A stretch of 64,000 bases of DNA from Gemmatimonadota bacterium (lineage in GTDB: Bacteria; Latescibacterota; UBA2968): NCBI GenBank assembly GCA_009838845.1, contig VXRD01000124.1, positions 1 to 64,000 on the forward strand, written 5' to 3'. A program made the position numbers and the translations under genes. Numbering within the stretch: the first letter of the stretch is position 1; every line of letters starts with the position of its first letter. The notes beneath the pieces were generated by a model. That model did no database searches and was not told where the DNA came from. It worked only from the letters and a program-made list of their open reading frames with translations. Positions 15,964 through 25,829 of this stretch are shown piece after piece.

Positions 15964-16760
15964 GCCCGTCCCCCTTCGATAACTTCGTAGTGTAAATGAG
16001 GTTCACGGCTTTGCGTTGAGGTGCCTACCTGTGCAATATATTGCCCTTGTCTGACATAGTCCCCTTCTTTGACCAGCAGTGCGCGGTTGTGACCATACCG
16101 CGTCGTATAAATACCACCGTGATCAATAACCACCATATGTCCCAACTCGGGATCGAAATCTGCAAATGTCACCTGTCCATTGGCTGTGGCCTGCACGGGT
16201 GTCCCTGCACTGGCGGCGATATCAATCCCCGAGTGGCATTTTTTTAATACGCCACTCGGAGATAACCCATTGACGCAGTTGTCTCCCACTTCAAATGCGC
16301 GTGCCACCCACCCAAGAGAAGGGGGTACAGGCCAGATTGCGGGAATCCAGTGCATTTCCAGACCACTACGTGGCTTGTTTTGCACCAATAGGGTTGATAT
16401 TTCATAGTATCCTTCAACGTACTGCGCTTCATCGGGTATTGGCGACAAGCCCATGTGACCTGCCAATATAGAACGCAATTTTTGCTCTCCGACCTGCATG
16501 CGCATTACCACTTGCGCCAGTTCATCCACGCGGGCAACGTCGGCGTATAGACGCTCATTTTCCTGTTCAAGAGTTTCTGCAGTGTTTTTCCAGGATAGGG
16601 CCTGCCAGAAAAAAAATAGACCGATAAATATCATACACAGCGCAAAGGCCAATCCCGAGCCTATCCCCAATAGCATGCGATAACTGAGCTTAAATTTCAG
16701 GGTCCTTGAACCATCGTCTGGAATGACCAGCACTGAAAAATTTTTGCGTTGCCAGTTCAA
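15930..16760 (-). CDS. membrane-anchored M23 peptidase (LytM domain)
   Basis: A murein endopeptidase-like protein. After a short cytoplasmic start (NWQRKNFSVLVIPDDG) it has one transmembrane helix (about residues 30-53), a periplasmic coiled coil (from NTAETLEQENERLYADV) and a C-terminal M23 domain. That domain has HSGIDIAASAGTPV for the first His and Asp, and HLHYEV for the last pair, so zinc ligands are present. I chose TTG 16760 because GGGAGG lies upstream and the N-terminus then matches related proteins; the frame continues to a TTG at 16823 overlapping the upstream stop. It probably works with the overlapping bactofilin. Confidence 0.9.
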   Translation of the reverse strand: MNWQRKNFSVLVIPDDGSRTLKFKLSYRMLLGIGSGLAFALCMIFIGLFFFWQALSWKNTAETLEQENERLYADVARVDELAQVVMRMQVGEQKLRSILAGHMGLSPIPDEAQYVEGYYEISTLLVQNKPRSGLEMHWIPAIWPVPPSLGWVARAFEVGDNCVNGLSPSGVLKKCHSGIDIAASAGTPVQATANGQVTFADFDPELGHMVVIDHGGIYTTRYGHNRALLVKEGDYVRQGQYIAQVGTSTQSREPHLHYEVIEGGRACNPHDFLPQN

Positions 16761-16819
16761 CACGCCTCCCAATGATTTGAGCTGTGGGGTGTGCAATATA
16801 AGGGGCACTAAACCAGAAG

Positions 16820-17314
16820 TCAACGGGCGTTTTTAAGTGTGTGATCGGCCAAAATGTGAAAAAGATCGGGCAAACACAGCCCCGCGAGTGCCCATATAAC
16901 GATTTTGAAATCCAGGTCTTTCAAGTCGTCAAACGACATTTTCCAACCCAGATCAAAGAATGCGTTGGCTATAGCTGCGATTGCGTACACAACTATGAAA
17001 ATATAAAGCACCCGGGTCAGGGTGCCCACAATCGGCGTATGAGAAAGTCCTCTGTGTTTGAAAATATGAGAATAAGGCCGCCACAGCAAACGCAAAATCC
17101 CCCAGTTTTTCAACGGGTCACTGGCTTTTAAGTCCAGGTCGGGCGATAGTAAAAACGTGCCAAATAAGTAGGCAACCACAAAAACAGTTCCGTATTCGAC
17201 CATTTCATCGCGTCCGAAATATTCGACGAGGGGATTCCAAAAGCAGGCTCCTATGCCGATAATGATTACCAGCAAAAAAAGATCAATCCGAGTATGTGTT
17301 TTACCCGATGGCAT
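16820..17314 (-). CDS. DUF2227-like putative metal-binding membrane protein
   Basis: A 164-residue protein starting MPSGKTHTRIDLF, with SPDLDL near residue 60 and a later PYSHIFKHRGLSH; these His/Asp motifs define the DUF2227 putative metal-binding family. Three to four hydrophobic segments indicate a membrane location. A final LPDLFHILADH adds another possible ligand set. ATG 17314 is favoured by GGAGGGCG 7 nt upstream; the frame opens 6 codons earlier. Biochemical function is unknown. Followed directly by the M23 gene. Confidence 0.78.
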   Translation of the reverse strand: MPSGKTHTRIDLFLLVIIIGIGACFWNPLVEYFGRDEMVEYGTVFVVAYLFGTFLLSPDLDLKASDPLKNWGILRLLWRPYSHIFKHRGLSHTPIVGTLTRVLYIFIVVYAIAAIANAFFDLGWKMSFDDLKDLDFKIVIWALAGLCLPDLFHILADHTLKNAR

Positions 17315-17341
17315 GTCAAACGCCCTCCACAAATACCATGC

Positions 17342-17384
17342 AAAAAAGGGTCAACACTCACGCGAGCATTGACCCTTTTTTTAT
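17342..17384 (-). terminator. intrinsic terminator
   Basis: A6-GGGTCAA (17342-17354) pairs with TTGACCC-T6 (from 17369) around a 14-nt loop, with T-rich sequence on the outer side for both strands. It lies just after the 152-residue secreted protein gene (minus strand), separating the exporter genes from the DUF2227-M23-bactofilin set. Confidence 0.9.
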
Positions 17385-17394
17385 TTTTTATGCT

Positions 17395-17853
17395 TTAAAA
17401 CCCTTTTTTTAACTGAACCTGCATCTTTCTCTGAAACACATCGCCTTTTATATCTAATGCCACACCTTTGATATTCACGATGCCTCGATTCATTTCCGGG
17501 GGAGGCAAACCACTCTCGTCTTCTTTCATAAACAGATGCACGGAAAAAAGAATCGCTGCGCCACCGGCAACGCCCAATACTGCGGCGCGGGTGTCATGGC
17601 GCTTGGAATTATCGTAAAATTCTCGTGCCAATGCAGAGGTGCCGGCTTGTTTGTAAAGATCATAAGCATCATTGGCCTCTTTTTTTGCATCGAATGCTTG
17701 CTTAACCAGAACGCCACCCAGGCCAAACATCAGTGCACTGTGAAATTTTGATCGCATCAAAAAGTCCTTACCTACAGCCTGGGCAGGTACAGCCATGCTC
17801 AAGATCAGAGCAGCCGCAACCAATCCCACACCAGTTCGATAAAACATACCCAT
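17395..17853 (-). CDS. secreted hypothetical protein
   Basis: A 152-residue protein with a classic Sec signal peptide (LVAAALILSMAVPAQA, predicted cut after AQA at residue 26). The mature part has two weakly hydrophobic glycine-rich stretches (SALMFGLGGVLVKQAF and AAVLGVAGGAAILFSVHLF) and ends with a basic segment. No family is recognised. It lies 15 nt after the TolC gene on the same strand and has its own terminator, so it may be an accessory factor of the exporter. Confidence 0.65.
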   Translation of the reverse strand: MGMFYRTGVGLVAAALILSMAVPAQAVGKDFLMRSKFHSALMFGLGGVLVKQAFDAKKEANDAYDLYKQAGTSALAREFYDNSKRHDTRAAVLGVAGGAAILFSVHLFMKEDESGLPPPEMNRGIVNIKGVALDIKGDVFQRKMQVQLKKGF

Positions 17854-17868
17854 AAACTCGCCTCCGTA

Positions 17869-19242
17869 TTATTCAGGATTTCCGACAACAGGTGTGCCGA
17901 CTTCGCTTTCCAAATTCGCCATTTCGATCAGATAGTTGTATTTTGACTGCACGAGATTATTGCGTGCATCAAACAAATCGCGCTGAGCGGTCAATCGCTC
18001 GAGAAAAGTTCCCCCGCCAAAATTATACCGCTCTTCTTCCAGCTTAAAATTTTCTTCAGCCGCTTGCACTGCCACTTCATTTGCTTCGATCAAACGCCGA
18101 AAGCGCTCCAGGTTGAGATAGCGCAGTCGAAGGTCCAATGCTTTTTGTCGTTTGGCCTGATCTAACTGTTCCTGACTGCGCAAATACAGCAACTTTTGCC
18201 GTTTCAGGTTGATGCTCGTATTGAAGTTAAAAAGGGGCATGGTCACGCCGATACTAAAACTGTAATTATAGTTCTTGAGGAATATGTCTTCTATACCGCC
18301 AAATTCCTCATCCTTACCAATGCTCCAGCTATAAGCACCCGTGCTCATCGTTATTCTGGGATGGTACAAACTCTTTCTCGTCGCATTATAAGTGTCCCGG
18401 GACGCCAGCATACTGTACTTGGTACCCAGAATGTCGGGGTGTTCTTTAAGGGCTATAGATAGTGCATCGCTTTCAGAATATTTCGGAGTCAGAAGTTCAA
18501 ACTCTTCTTCTGATGGAATAATATCCACATCCGTGCCCAGGCCCATTGTAAATGCCAGGTTTGACTGGGCGATGAACACGGCATTTTCTCGCTGAATCAG
18601 AGTTGCGCGCAAACCCGCCAGATTTGATCTTGCGTTCGTTACCTGCAAAATTGCAGCGGACCCAATTTCGTACAATGTCTCTGCCCTGCGCAGACTTTCT
18701 TCGGATACTCGCACGCGCTCTTGCTGGACTTCCAATAATTTAATGGCTTGCAACAATAGAAAGTAGCGCTGCTTGGTTTGAAAAATGATCGTTTGGCGAG
18801 TGACTACTTGTTGCATTTGCGTTTGCATCAGACTGTTTTTTGCGCTCGATAGCAGGGAGATGATCTGACCGTCATAAATCGGCATTGACAGTCCACCAAT
18901 TCTGAAGTTCTGCCCACCACCAATTCGATCTTCCCCCAATAACTGCACCAGAGTACCGGTCGTCTGATCCAGAACTTGTCCTTCACGCGGTCCCTGAACA
19001 CTTCTATTGAGCCCCCAGTTCATCGTAGAATTAGTCGGGAAAAAACTATTTCGCGCATTATCTACCTGGGTCTCAGCAATCGCAACCGTGTATTTAAATT
19101 GCTCGATCTGGGCACTGCTCGTCAGCGCGATCTCCACACACTCGTTTAGCGTGAGGCGCATTTCCCGCCGCTCTTCTTGAGCATTGGTATTCACACTGGC
19201 AAAGATAATTGCCAATACAGCAATATATTTAACGCAACGCAT
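17869..19242 (-). CDS. TolC-family outer-membrane efflux protein
   Basis: A 457-residue outer-membrane channel subunit with a signal peptide (AVLAIIFASVNTNA). The body is the duplicated helical repeat typical of TolC: MRLTLNECVEIALTSSAQIE at the start of the first repeat, LGTDVDIIP at the middle, and DALSIALKEHPDI at the start of the second. Trimers would form the exit duct for the RND pump encoded upstream. It lies third in the order adaptor, pump, channel, 179 nt after the pump gene. Confidence 0.92.
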   Translation of the reverse strand: MRCVKYIAVLAIIFASVNTNAQEERREMRLTLNECVEIALTSSAQIEQFKYTVAIAETQVDNARNSFFPTNSTMNWGLNRSVQGPREGQVLDQTTGTLVQLLGEDRIGGGQNFRIGGLSMPIYDGQIISLLSSAKNSLMQTQMQQVVTRQTIIFQTKQRYFLLLQAIKLLEVQQERVRVSEESLRRAETLYEIGSAAILQVTNARSNLAGLRATLIQRENAVFIAQSNLAFTMGLGTDVDIIPSEEEFELLTPKYSESDALSIALKEHPDILGTKYSMLASRDTYNATRKSLYHPRITMSTGAYSWSIGKDEEFGGIEDIFLKNYNYSFSIGVTMPLFNFNTSINLKRQKLLYLRSQEQLDQAKRQKALDLRLRYLNLERFRRLIEANEVAVQAAEENFKLEEERYNFGGGTFLERLTAQRDLFDARNNLVQSKYNYLIEMANLESEVGTPVVGNPE

Positions 19243-19421
19243 CGTTCAAATCTCCATGTTTCGGCAAATAGGATGACTATCGTTGTTACAAGGGTTAGAC
19301 GACAAAACGCCCAAAAAGTTACCGGGTATTTGCTTCCTGGCCATAAAGAACTACAAGTGTTTAAGAAAATGGAAAGTTGTCAAAAGTCAATTGGAAAAAA
19401 ATCTTAGGAGTTGGGGACTGG

Positions 19422-22400
19422 TCATTCGCTGCGGTCCATTAGAGAATATACGGTTGGAATAATTACCAGTGTTAATAGGGTGGAACTGATTAGTCCGGCA
19501 ACGACGGTGATCGCCATTGGCGTGCGGATTTCTGCGCCATCGCCCAGGCCGAGTGCCATGGGCAATAATCCCAGCACGGTTGTCGATGTGGTCATCAAGA
19601 TGGGGCGCAATCGCACTTCGCCGGCCTGCGCAATTGCTTCCAATTTGGACAGACCACTGCGCCGCAGATGGTTGATATAATCTACGAGCACAATGGCATT
19701 GTTCACCACAATGCCCGCCAGCATGATAACGCCCAAAAACACCACGACGGAAAGAGGTATGCCCGTGAGAAATAGAATGACGATTACGCCAATCAGTGCC
19801 AGTGGAATGCTAAACATAATTACGAATGGATGGAGAAATGATTCAAATTGCGAGGCCATTACGATGTACACGAGAAAAATTGCGAGAGCCAATGCAAAGG
19901 TCAAACTGTTCAACGATGTCTCCATTTCTTTGTTTTGCCCGCCAATGACCATCGACACATCCTGGGGTACTTCCATTGTTTCCAGTGCCTGCTGAATCAT
20001 AGCGGTCATTGTTCCCAGGTCTATACCGCTCACATTGGCTGAAATCAGAACTGCGCGCTGTTGATCTATGCGCCGAATTTCACTCGGTCCTTCGTGTACT
20101 TCAATTTCGGCTATCGCAGATAGGCGAATGGGCACTTGCTGTCGTCCCGGGTTCACCACCAGCCGACGCAACTCAGTTACTCCGGCGCGGTCGGCCTCAT
20201 CTACGCGCACCAGCACATCAATGCGTCGGTCGGCCTCTCGAAATCGCGTCACCACATTGCCCTGTACTTTTTCGCGCACCAGCGAGGCTACCTGACGCAC
20301 ATTCAAGTTGTATTTTGCTAACAATTCACGCTTATAGACAATTTGCACTTCCGGGTTGCCGCGCTGAAGGCTCGATTTCACATCGTAAAGTCCGGGAATC
20401 TCGCTCATTACCCGCTCGGCTTCGCGCCCCAATTGGGTCAATGTTGGCAAATCATAACCGCGAATTTCTACTTCTATAGGTGTCTTAAAACTAAATAGTG
20501 CAGGACGTGAAAAATCGGCTTTTATCTGCGGCAAATCCGAGAGCCTGTTTCGCAAATCAGCCATCAATGCGTCTTCGCGCTGTGCCAAAACACTTTCCCC
20601 TTTGATGCCGCCCCAAATACGTGCGGGCAATGTCAGGAGGTCTTGCCCCCAACCCGCCATTACATTTTGGGGGATCTCTGTTTCGATATCCTCCAGCACT
20701 ACAGACACAACTCCGGTGTGCTCGCCCTGATCAGACGATGTGATATCGGTTTTATCCACGCCAACTGTCGAAGAAATCGCGCCCACATCATAAGCATCCA
20801 TCACCCGCGATTCGATGAGCTTCAGGGTTTCATCGGTCATTTCGAGCGGTGTGCCTACGGGCAAACCAATATCCACATTAAACTCGCCCTGATGCACCTG
20901 TGGGATCAATTCATTGCCCAATCGGGGCAACAAGACCATCCAGCATATCGCAAAAGGCACCACAGCACCCGCTACAATGCTCAGTCTGTTGTGCAAAGCC
21001 CAGCGGATAAAAGGTGTGTAAGCGCGCCGAATGGCTGCAAAACCGCGCTCAAACAAAAACAGTACTGGCGCGAGGATGGGCAACAGGACAAGGGCGATCA
21101 CCAGCAATGCGACCAATCCGGTTAAAAATACAAACATGAGTGCCAGAATCAGTATTTTGCCGACCAAGATGAGTGTTGTAAAGATCAGAAATCGAAGAAG
21201 AAAATAAACCGCACCGAGCACAAAGAGCAGCAAAACGCCTACTGAGCCAAGGAGCACGGGTGCGATTTTTAAGACGCGCTTCCAGATCGCGTGCTTCCCG
21301 ACCCAGCGGAACAGACGCTTCAATGTACTCCCTGTCCATCGCATTTGCACACTCAAGTCGCGTCCCAAATTTTGGGGCGTTACAAATGCCAGCAAATCAT
21401 CCCATATGATCCGCACCCATGCTTTGCCAAACAGGTCGCGATCCTCAGCCCAGGTGCACAGAGGTCCCCACAGGCGATTTATTTCCCGACGCCATAAGGG
21501 TCCGGAACCGAGCCAGCAATAAAATCCCCATCCGGGATAGATGATGGGGTATAGAAGAGCGGCCAATACGGTGAATACGGCTTTGAGTGCCACGATCGCA
21601 ATTACACTTGCAAGCCACAATGTGCGGGCGATGTATTCGCCCAGTAAATAGATAAAGCCAATTGGCACGCGCATCAACAGCGTGCTAAAATTCATGGCGT
21701 GATATTGAAGCGCATTTTCGCCCCTGTTTTTCAGGCCCATGCCTTCGAGTAGCCACGCGACCGAACGCAATTGCAATACTTCAGACTGCATTAGACGCTC
21801 GCCTTGTCCTTCGCTATTGCCGCGTGCCAGATGCACTTGCCGAGAAGCCAGCATGGGGATAAAGAATAGCGCGACGCCCAGAGATGCCAGGAGTGAAAAA
21901 ACAACGGTTAGTGCCATGTCGCCAAAAATCTGCCCGGCCACGCCTTCGACAAATACAATGGGAAAAAACACCGCCACAGTTGTCAGCGTGGATGCAAAAA
22001 CCGCTCCGCCGACTTCCCCGGTCCCCCGGATGGTAGCCGAAATCATATCGTCGCCTTCTTCGCGACATCGAAAAATGCTTTCCAATACCACAATGGCATT
22101 GTCAACCAGCATTCCAATACCGAGTGCCAGCCCTCCCAGAGACATGATATTCAGGGATACGCCAAAAATGTTCATGGGGGCAAATGTCGCCACAATTGAA
22201 ATCGGGATGGCGAGGCCCACAATAGCTGTGTGAGATGGATTGCGAAGGAAGATGTACAGGACCAGTATGGCCAATAACCCGCCTATCAGCGCGGTTTGCT
22301 TGACCTCATTGACCGATGATTCAATAAATGTCGATTGATCGGACAGCATTTCCATGGCCACGCCTTCGGGCAATGTAAAGGCGATAAAACTCGTCATCTC

Positions 22401-23462
22401 CTTCATCTGCACAAATTGCCGCACCTGTTCCCGCCGGTCGTTGGCTTTGGCTTTTTCGATCTCGCCCGCTTTGAGTTTTTCTATGTATGCCAATTGTTCG
22501 GGTGTGCCGAACAGGCGGTCGCGCACGCGCTGTGCTGTGGCTACGATATTGGCGTCGGCTTCCTTAAAAATTTCGATTTCTACACTTTCTATGCCATTGA
22601 CCCGCGTGATGATCTCCCGCTCCTTGTGCGTGCGATAAACTTGCCCCACATCTTTTACCCGGATTTCAATGTTGTTGCGGTCGCCTACCACCAGATTGGC
22701 AATTTCGTCAATGGTGCGAAATTCATTCAGCGTACGCACGAGGTACTGCGTTTGTCCGTCCAGCAAACTGCCGCCGGCCAGGTTGACATTTTCCTCTTGC
22801 AACCGCCGGTTGATGGTGTTGATATTGAGTCCCATCAGTGCCAATTGCCGTTCGCTGATTTCAACCCGAATTTCTTCTTCGAGTCCGCCTTTTACACGCG
22901 CCGCTGCTACGCCTTTGAGCGCTTCCAGTTCTTGCTTGATTTCTTCTTCGGCGATATGGCGCAATACATACATATTTTCGGTGCCGTAAATCCCAACGCG
23001 CATGATTGGGTCTTGCGTGGGGTCGTAGCGCAATATCAATGGGCGATTGACCCCGCGCGGCAAGTTGAGGCGGTCGAGGTTTTCGCGCACTGTTTGCACG
23101 GCGTCATTCATATCGGTGTCCCAGCCAAATTCCAAAATGACATCGGACATGCCGGGTCTGGAGATCGATGTAATGCTTACGAGATTGCTCACAACCCCCA
23201 GGCGCTGTTCAATGGGCCTTGAGATCAAATTTTCAACTTCTTCGGGTGCGGTATCGGGATATTCGGTACGCACTGTTAATGTTGGATATGAAATGTCGGG
23301 CATCATGTTTAGCGGCAGTTGCTGATAAGACACATAACCAAATACGGCAACGGCCAGGACGACCATAAAAATCGCTACGGGCCGCCGGGTTGTAATCTCA
23401 AATGTGCGAGAAAAATCCCGTTTTACATTGTCCCGAACTTCCGATTCCATATTGTTCTCCAT
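19422..23462 (-). CDS. RND-family efflux transporter with large inter-TM insertion
   Basis: A proton-driven inner-membrane pump of the AcrB/HAE type. The N-terminus has TM1 (RPVAIFMVVLAVAVFGYVSY), the porter domain with GGSLLDGQTQYLV, and the TM4 relay GLALGIGMLVDNAIVVLE with its Asp pair position. The C-terminal half has FVDIGLPVGTPLE-like porter sequence and TM10-12. It is 1346 residues, about 300 longer than usual. The excess is roughly residues 543-815 (about 21023-21836), between TM6 and TM7, and contains several extra hydrophobic helices. ATG 23462 is chosen for GGAG 7 nt upstream; the frame opens at 23498. Confidence 0.92.
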   Translation of the reverse strand: MENNMESEVRDNVKRDFSRTFEITTRRPVAIFMVVLAVAVFGYVSYQQLPLNMMPDISYPTLTVRTEYPDTAPEEVENLISRPIEQRLGVVSNLVSITSISRPGMSDVILEFGWDTDMNDAVQTVRENLDRLNLPRGVNRPLILRYDPTQDPIMRVGIYGTENMYVLRHIAEEEIKQELEALKGVAAARVKGGLEEEIRVEISERQLALMGLNINTINRRLQEENVNLAGGSLLDGQTQYLVRTLNEFRTIDEIANLVVGDRNNIEIRVKDVGQVYRTHKEREIITRVNGIESVEIEIFKEADANIVATAQRVRDRLFGTPEQLAYIEKLKAGEIEKAKANDRREQVRQFVQMKEMTSFIAFTLPEGVAMEMLSDQSTFIESSVNEVKQTALIGGLLAILVLYIFLRNPSHTAIVGLAIPISIVATFAPMNIFGVSLNIMSLGGLALGIGMLVDNAIVVLESIFRCREEGDDMISATIRGTGEVGGAVFASTLTTVAVFFPIVFVEGVAGQIFGDMALTVVFSLLASLGVALFFIPMLASRQVHLARGNSEGQGERLMQSEVLQLRSVAWLLEGMGLKNRGENALQYHAMNFSTLLMRVPIGFIYLLGEYIARTLWLASVIAIVALKAVFTVLAALLYPIIYPGWGFYCWLGSGPLWRREINRLWGPLCTWAEDRDLFGKAWVRIIWDDLLAFVTPQNLGRDLSVQMRWTGSTLKRLFRWVGKHAIWKRVLKIAPVLLGSVGVLLLFVLGAVYFLLRFLIFTTLILVGKILILALMFVFLTGLVALLVIALVLLPILAPVLFLFERGFAAIRRAYTPFIRWALHNRLSIVAGAVVPFAICWMVLLPRLGNELIPQVHQGEFNVDIGLPVGTPLEMTDETLKLIESRVMDAYDVGAISSTVGVDKTDITSSDQGEHTGVVSVVLEDIETEIPQNVMAGWGQDLLTLPARIWGGIKGESVLAQREDALMADLRNRLSDLPQIKADFSRPALFSFKTPIEVEIRGYDLPTLTQLGREAERVMSEIPGLYDVKSSLQRGNPEVQIVYKRELLAKYNLNVRQVASLVREKVQGNVVTRFREADRRIDVLVRVDEADRAGVTELRRLVVNPGRQQVPIRLSAIAEIEVHEGPSEIRRIDQQRAVLISANVSGIDLGTMTAMIQQALETMEVPQDVSMVIGGQNKEMETSLNSLTFALALAIFLVYIVMASQFESFLHPFVIMFSIPLALIGVIVILFLTGIPLSVVVFLGVIMLAGIVVNNAIVLVDYINHLRRSGLSKLEAIAQAGEVRLRPILMTTSTTVLGLLPMALGLGDGAEIRTPMAITVVAGLISSTLLTLVIIPTVYSLMDRSE

Positions 23463-23476
23463 GTGTCGCTCCGCAT

Positions 23477-23520
23477 AAAAAATCAGCGAACCGCCCACAC
23501 ATTAAGGTCTGCGATTCGCT
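23477..23520 (-). terminator. hairpin with T-run between adaptor and pump genes
   Basis: On the minus strand a 9-bp stem (AGCGAATCG with CGGTTCGCT, 23520-23512 and 23493-23485, one G-U pair) is followed by GATTTTTT, ending just before the pump's ribosome site. It has the form of an intrinsic terminator placed inside an operon, and may act as an attenuator of pump expression. Confidence 0.6.
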
Positions 23521-23556
23521 ATTTTATACAACGACAGGCAAACAAAAGATACCTCA

Positions 23557-24807
23557 TCACGTCTTTTCTGCCTGTTCCCCTGTTGAATCTGGCTTCGCGG
23601 GAATGCGCAATCCTTCACCTTCGATGATTCGCACTTTGGCTTTGTCCTTCAAACCGTTTTGTCCCACCACGACTATCTGGTCGCCTTTTTTTACGCCCGC
23701 GAGTACTTCGACAAATTCGGTGTCGTCAAAGCCCATTTCAAATCGCACTTTATTGACTGTGCTGTCCGACACGACGAATACGTGCGGTAGTCCATCGTCG
23801 TACACCACAGCCCGCTTGGGTACGAGTACAGCCTGGGGGTGGGTCGCTGTGACGATGTGTGCATTGACAAACATACCGGGCCGCAGCAACCGATTCTTTG
23901 ATTTCAGTTCCAGGGTTACCTTAAAGGTGCCCGATCCGGGATCCACGACTGGGCTGATACGCAATATTTTTCCGTCAAATTTTGTACCGGGTAAGAAATC
24001 TGTTGTTATGAGTGCGGGTTGTCCAACTGCTAAATTGTGCATGCCCTGTCCCGGCACATGTACATAAGCGATCAAGCGACTCAAGTTGACCATTTCGTAG
24101 AGCTTGGTGCTGGCACCGATGCGGTCGCCCAGCTTGACCGAGCGCCTTGAAATGACCCCGCTTACCGGCGCGCGCACGCGCGCGTAATCGAGAGATAATC
24201 GGGCGCGTTCCCACCGAATTTTGTTCTGTTCAACATTGATTTTGAGGTCTTCGTATTCTTCTTTTGCCAAAAGTTGTCGATTAAATAACTCTTCTTTTCG
24301 TTTGAGCTGGCTTTCCAACTTCTGATACATCAATTTCGCCTCGGCTTCGTTGAGCTTTAATTCGTCGTCAACCAGTTCGATCAGCACCTGGCCCTCGCGC
24401 ACACGCTCCCCTTCTTCGACCAGTACGCGTCGCACCAATCCGGAGCCTCGCGCGTAAATGTCGATGGTTTCTTCGGCTTCTACTGCGGAGCTGTAGAGCA
24501 CATGCTGGGAGATTTCGCCCGTTCCTACGACAGATACTTTTACGGGTACCCCTTCGGCGACTCTCGGTTTCTGATTTTTGCGGTTGGGATTTGGTTGCTT
24601 TTTGGCCTTTGGATTCGGTTGTTTGGTGCGCTGCTTCCTTGCGGCAACTTTGGCAGAATCAGCTTTGGCAGAATCGGCCTTGGTCGAACTGGTCTTTGCC
24701 GTGCTATCAGCAGATGCCTTGTCGGCAGTGGCTTCCTCACTGCACCCCGAAAACGCCCAGAGAAGAATTAGAATTCCGAGTATAACCGATATACGTTGCA
24801 ACATCAT
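23557..24807 (-). CDS. RND periplasmic adaptor lipoprotein
   Basis: A 416-residue membrane-fusion protein linking the pump to the TolC channel. The signal ends in lipobox AFSGC (Cys about residue 22), so it is lipid anchored. A 50-residue Lys/Ala/Pro/Asn low-complexity spacer follows. Then come the lipoyl/barrel-sandwich halves (ARGSGLVRRVLVEEGERVREG and YARVRAPVSGVISRR) flanking a helical hairpin, a beta-barrel, and a membrane-proximal domain. ATG 24807 and 24804 are both possible. First gene of the exporter operon. Confidence 0.92.
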   Translation of the reverse strand: MMLQRISVILGILILLWAFSGCSEEATADKASADSTAKTSSTKADSAKADSAKVAARKQRTKQPNPKAKKQPNPNRKNQKPRVAEGVPVKVSVVGTGEISQHVLYSSAVEAEETIDIYARGSGLVRRVLVEEGERVREGQVLIELVDDELKLNEAEAKLMYQKLESQLKRKEELFNRQLLAKEEYEDLKINVEQNKIRWERARLSLDYARVRAPVSGVISRRSVKLGDRIGASTKLYEMVNLSRLIAYVHVPGQGMHNLAVGQPALITTDFLPGTKFDGKILRISPVVDPGSGTFKVTLELKSKNRLLRPGMFVNAHIVTATHPQAVLVPKRAVVYDDGLPHVFVVSDSTVNKVRFEMGFDDTEFVEVLAGVKKGDQIVVVGQNGLKDKAKVRIIEGEGLRIPAKPDSTGEQAEKT

Positions 24808-24930
24808 TTATCCTCACGGGTTGGAATATGCCTGAATTCTACAAGACCTTTGACGCACCAGTGGGAAGACTGGTTTCGGAAAACATTATTAAATATACTG
24901 AACGGGTGTGTAGTTTTCAAGAAAGAAATA

Positions 24931-24963
24931 AAATAAGGTGCTCGCATAACGACCACCTTATTT
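24931..24963 (-). terminator. intrinsic terminator after the Mrp gene
   Basis: AAATAAGGTG (24931-24940) pairs with CACCTTATTT (24954-24963) around a 13-nt loop. It lies 27 nt past the Mrp stop codon on the minus strand, separating Mrp from the exporter operon. Confidence 0.85.
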
Positions 24964-24989
24964 ATGATACGCGATTGTGGATGCAGTTT

Positions 24990-25781
24990 TCATATTTCCA
25001 GGGATCGCCAGATGCTGTCGGCGATGTCGCGGTATATCTTTGCCAGAGGCGAGTCGGGATCAGAGGCTACGATTGGTTCTCCCGTGTCACTTCCCATTTG
25101 TACCTGTAGATGCAGGGGGATTGCGCCCAAAAATGGCACGCTATAGGCTTTTGCTGTGCGCTCGCCACCTCCCTGACCAAAGATCGGCGTTTCTGTGCCG
25201 CACTTGCTGCATATATACGTGCTCATGTTTTCAATTACACCGAGTACGGGTACTTCAACGGTGTGAAACATTTCGACGCCGCGCCGCACATCTTCCAGGG
25301 CGACCAGAGGAGGTGTCGTCACGATGACCGCGCCGTCCAATGGGGTCGATTGGGTCAGGGTCAGTTGCACATCGCCGGTGCCCGGAGGCAAGTCGATGAC
25401 CAGACAATCGAGCGGTGCCCAGGCCACATCGCGCACGAATTGGGTGACCATTTTGGCTAACATTGGTCCGCGCCAGATGATGGGTACGCCATCGCCGGCG
25501 ATCAATCCCAGAGATACCATTTTTACACCGTACAGCTCAAGGGGTTCAATTTTTTGCTCCGGTGTCATTTGCGGCTGCGCTTTGCTACCCATCATGATGG
25601 GTACATTGGGACCGTAAATATCCGCATCCATCAATCCCACCGCGTGTCCCGACTGTGCCATTGCCACAGCCAGATTTGACGCGGTCGTGGTTTTGCCCAC
25701 GCCGCCTTTGCCACTGGCGATTGCGACGATGTGTCTGACACCCGGGATGGGGGGGCGCTCTGGGATTGGTGGTGCGCTCAC
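24990..25781 (-). CDS. Mrp/NBP35-family Fe-S cluster carrier ATPase
   Basis: A 263-residue P-loop ATPase of the Mrp/ApbC type, which carries or inserts iron-sulfur clusters. The deviant Walker A reads ASGKGGVGKTTTASNLA (about residues 22-38), followed by GLMDADIYGPNVPIM. The cluster-binding pair is CSKCG near residue 195. It lacks the N-terminal DUF59 domain found in many homologs, as is common in shorter forms. Ends at a clear terminator. Confidence 0.93.
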   Translation of the reverse strand: MSAPPIPERPPIPGVRHIVAIASGKGGVGKTTTASNLAVAMAQSGHAVGLMDADIYGPNVPIMMGSKAQPQMTPEQKIEPLELYGVKMVSLGLIAGDGVPIIWRGPMLAKMVTQFVRDVAWAPLDCLVIDLPPGTGDVQLTLTQSTPLDGAVIVTTPPLVALEDVRRGVEMFHTVEVPVLGVIENMSTYICSKCGTETPIFGQGGGERTAKAYSVPFLGAIPLHLQVQMGSDTGEPIVASDPDSPLAKIYRDIADSIWRSLEI

Positions 25782-25829
25782 ATTATACTCCTATTTTTAT
25801 TTTTTTGCCTGCTACTGTATATGCAAGCC

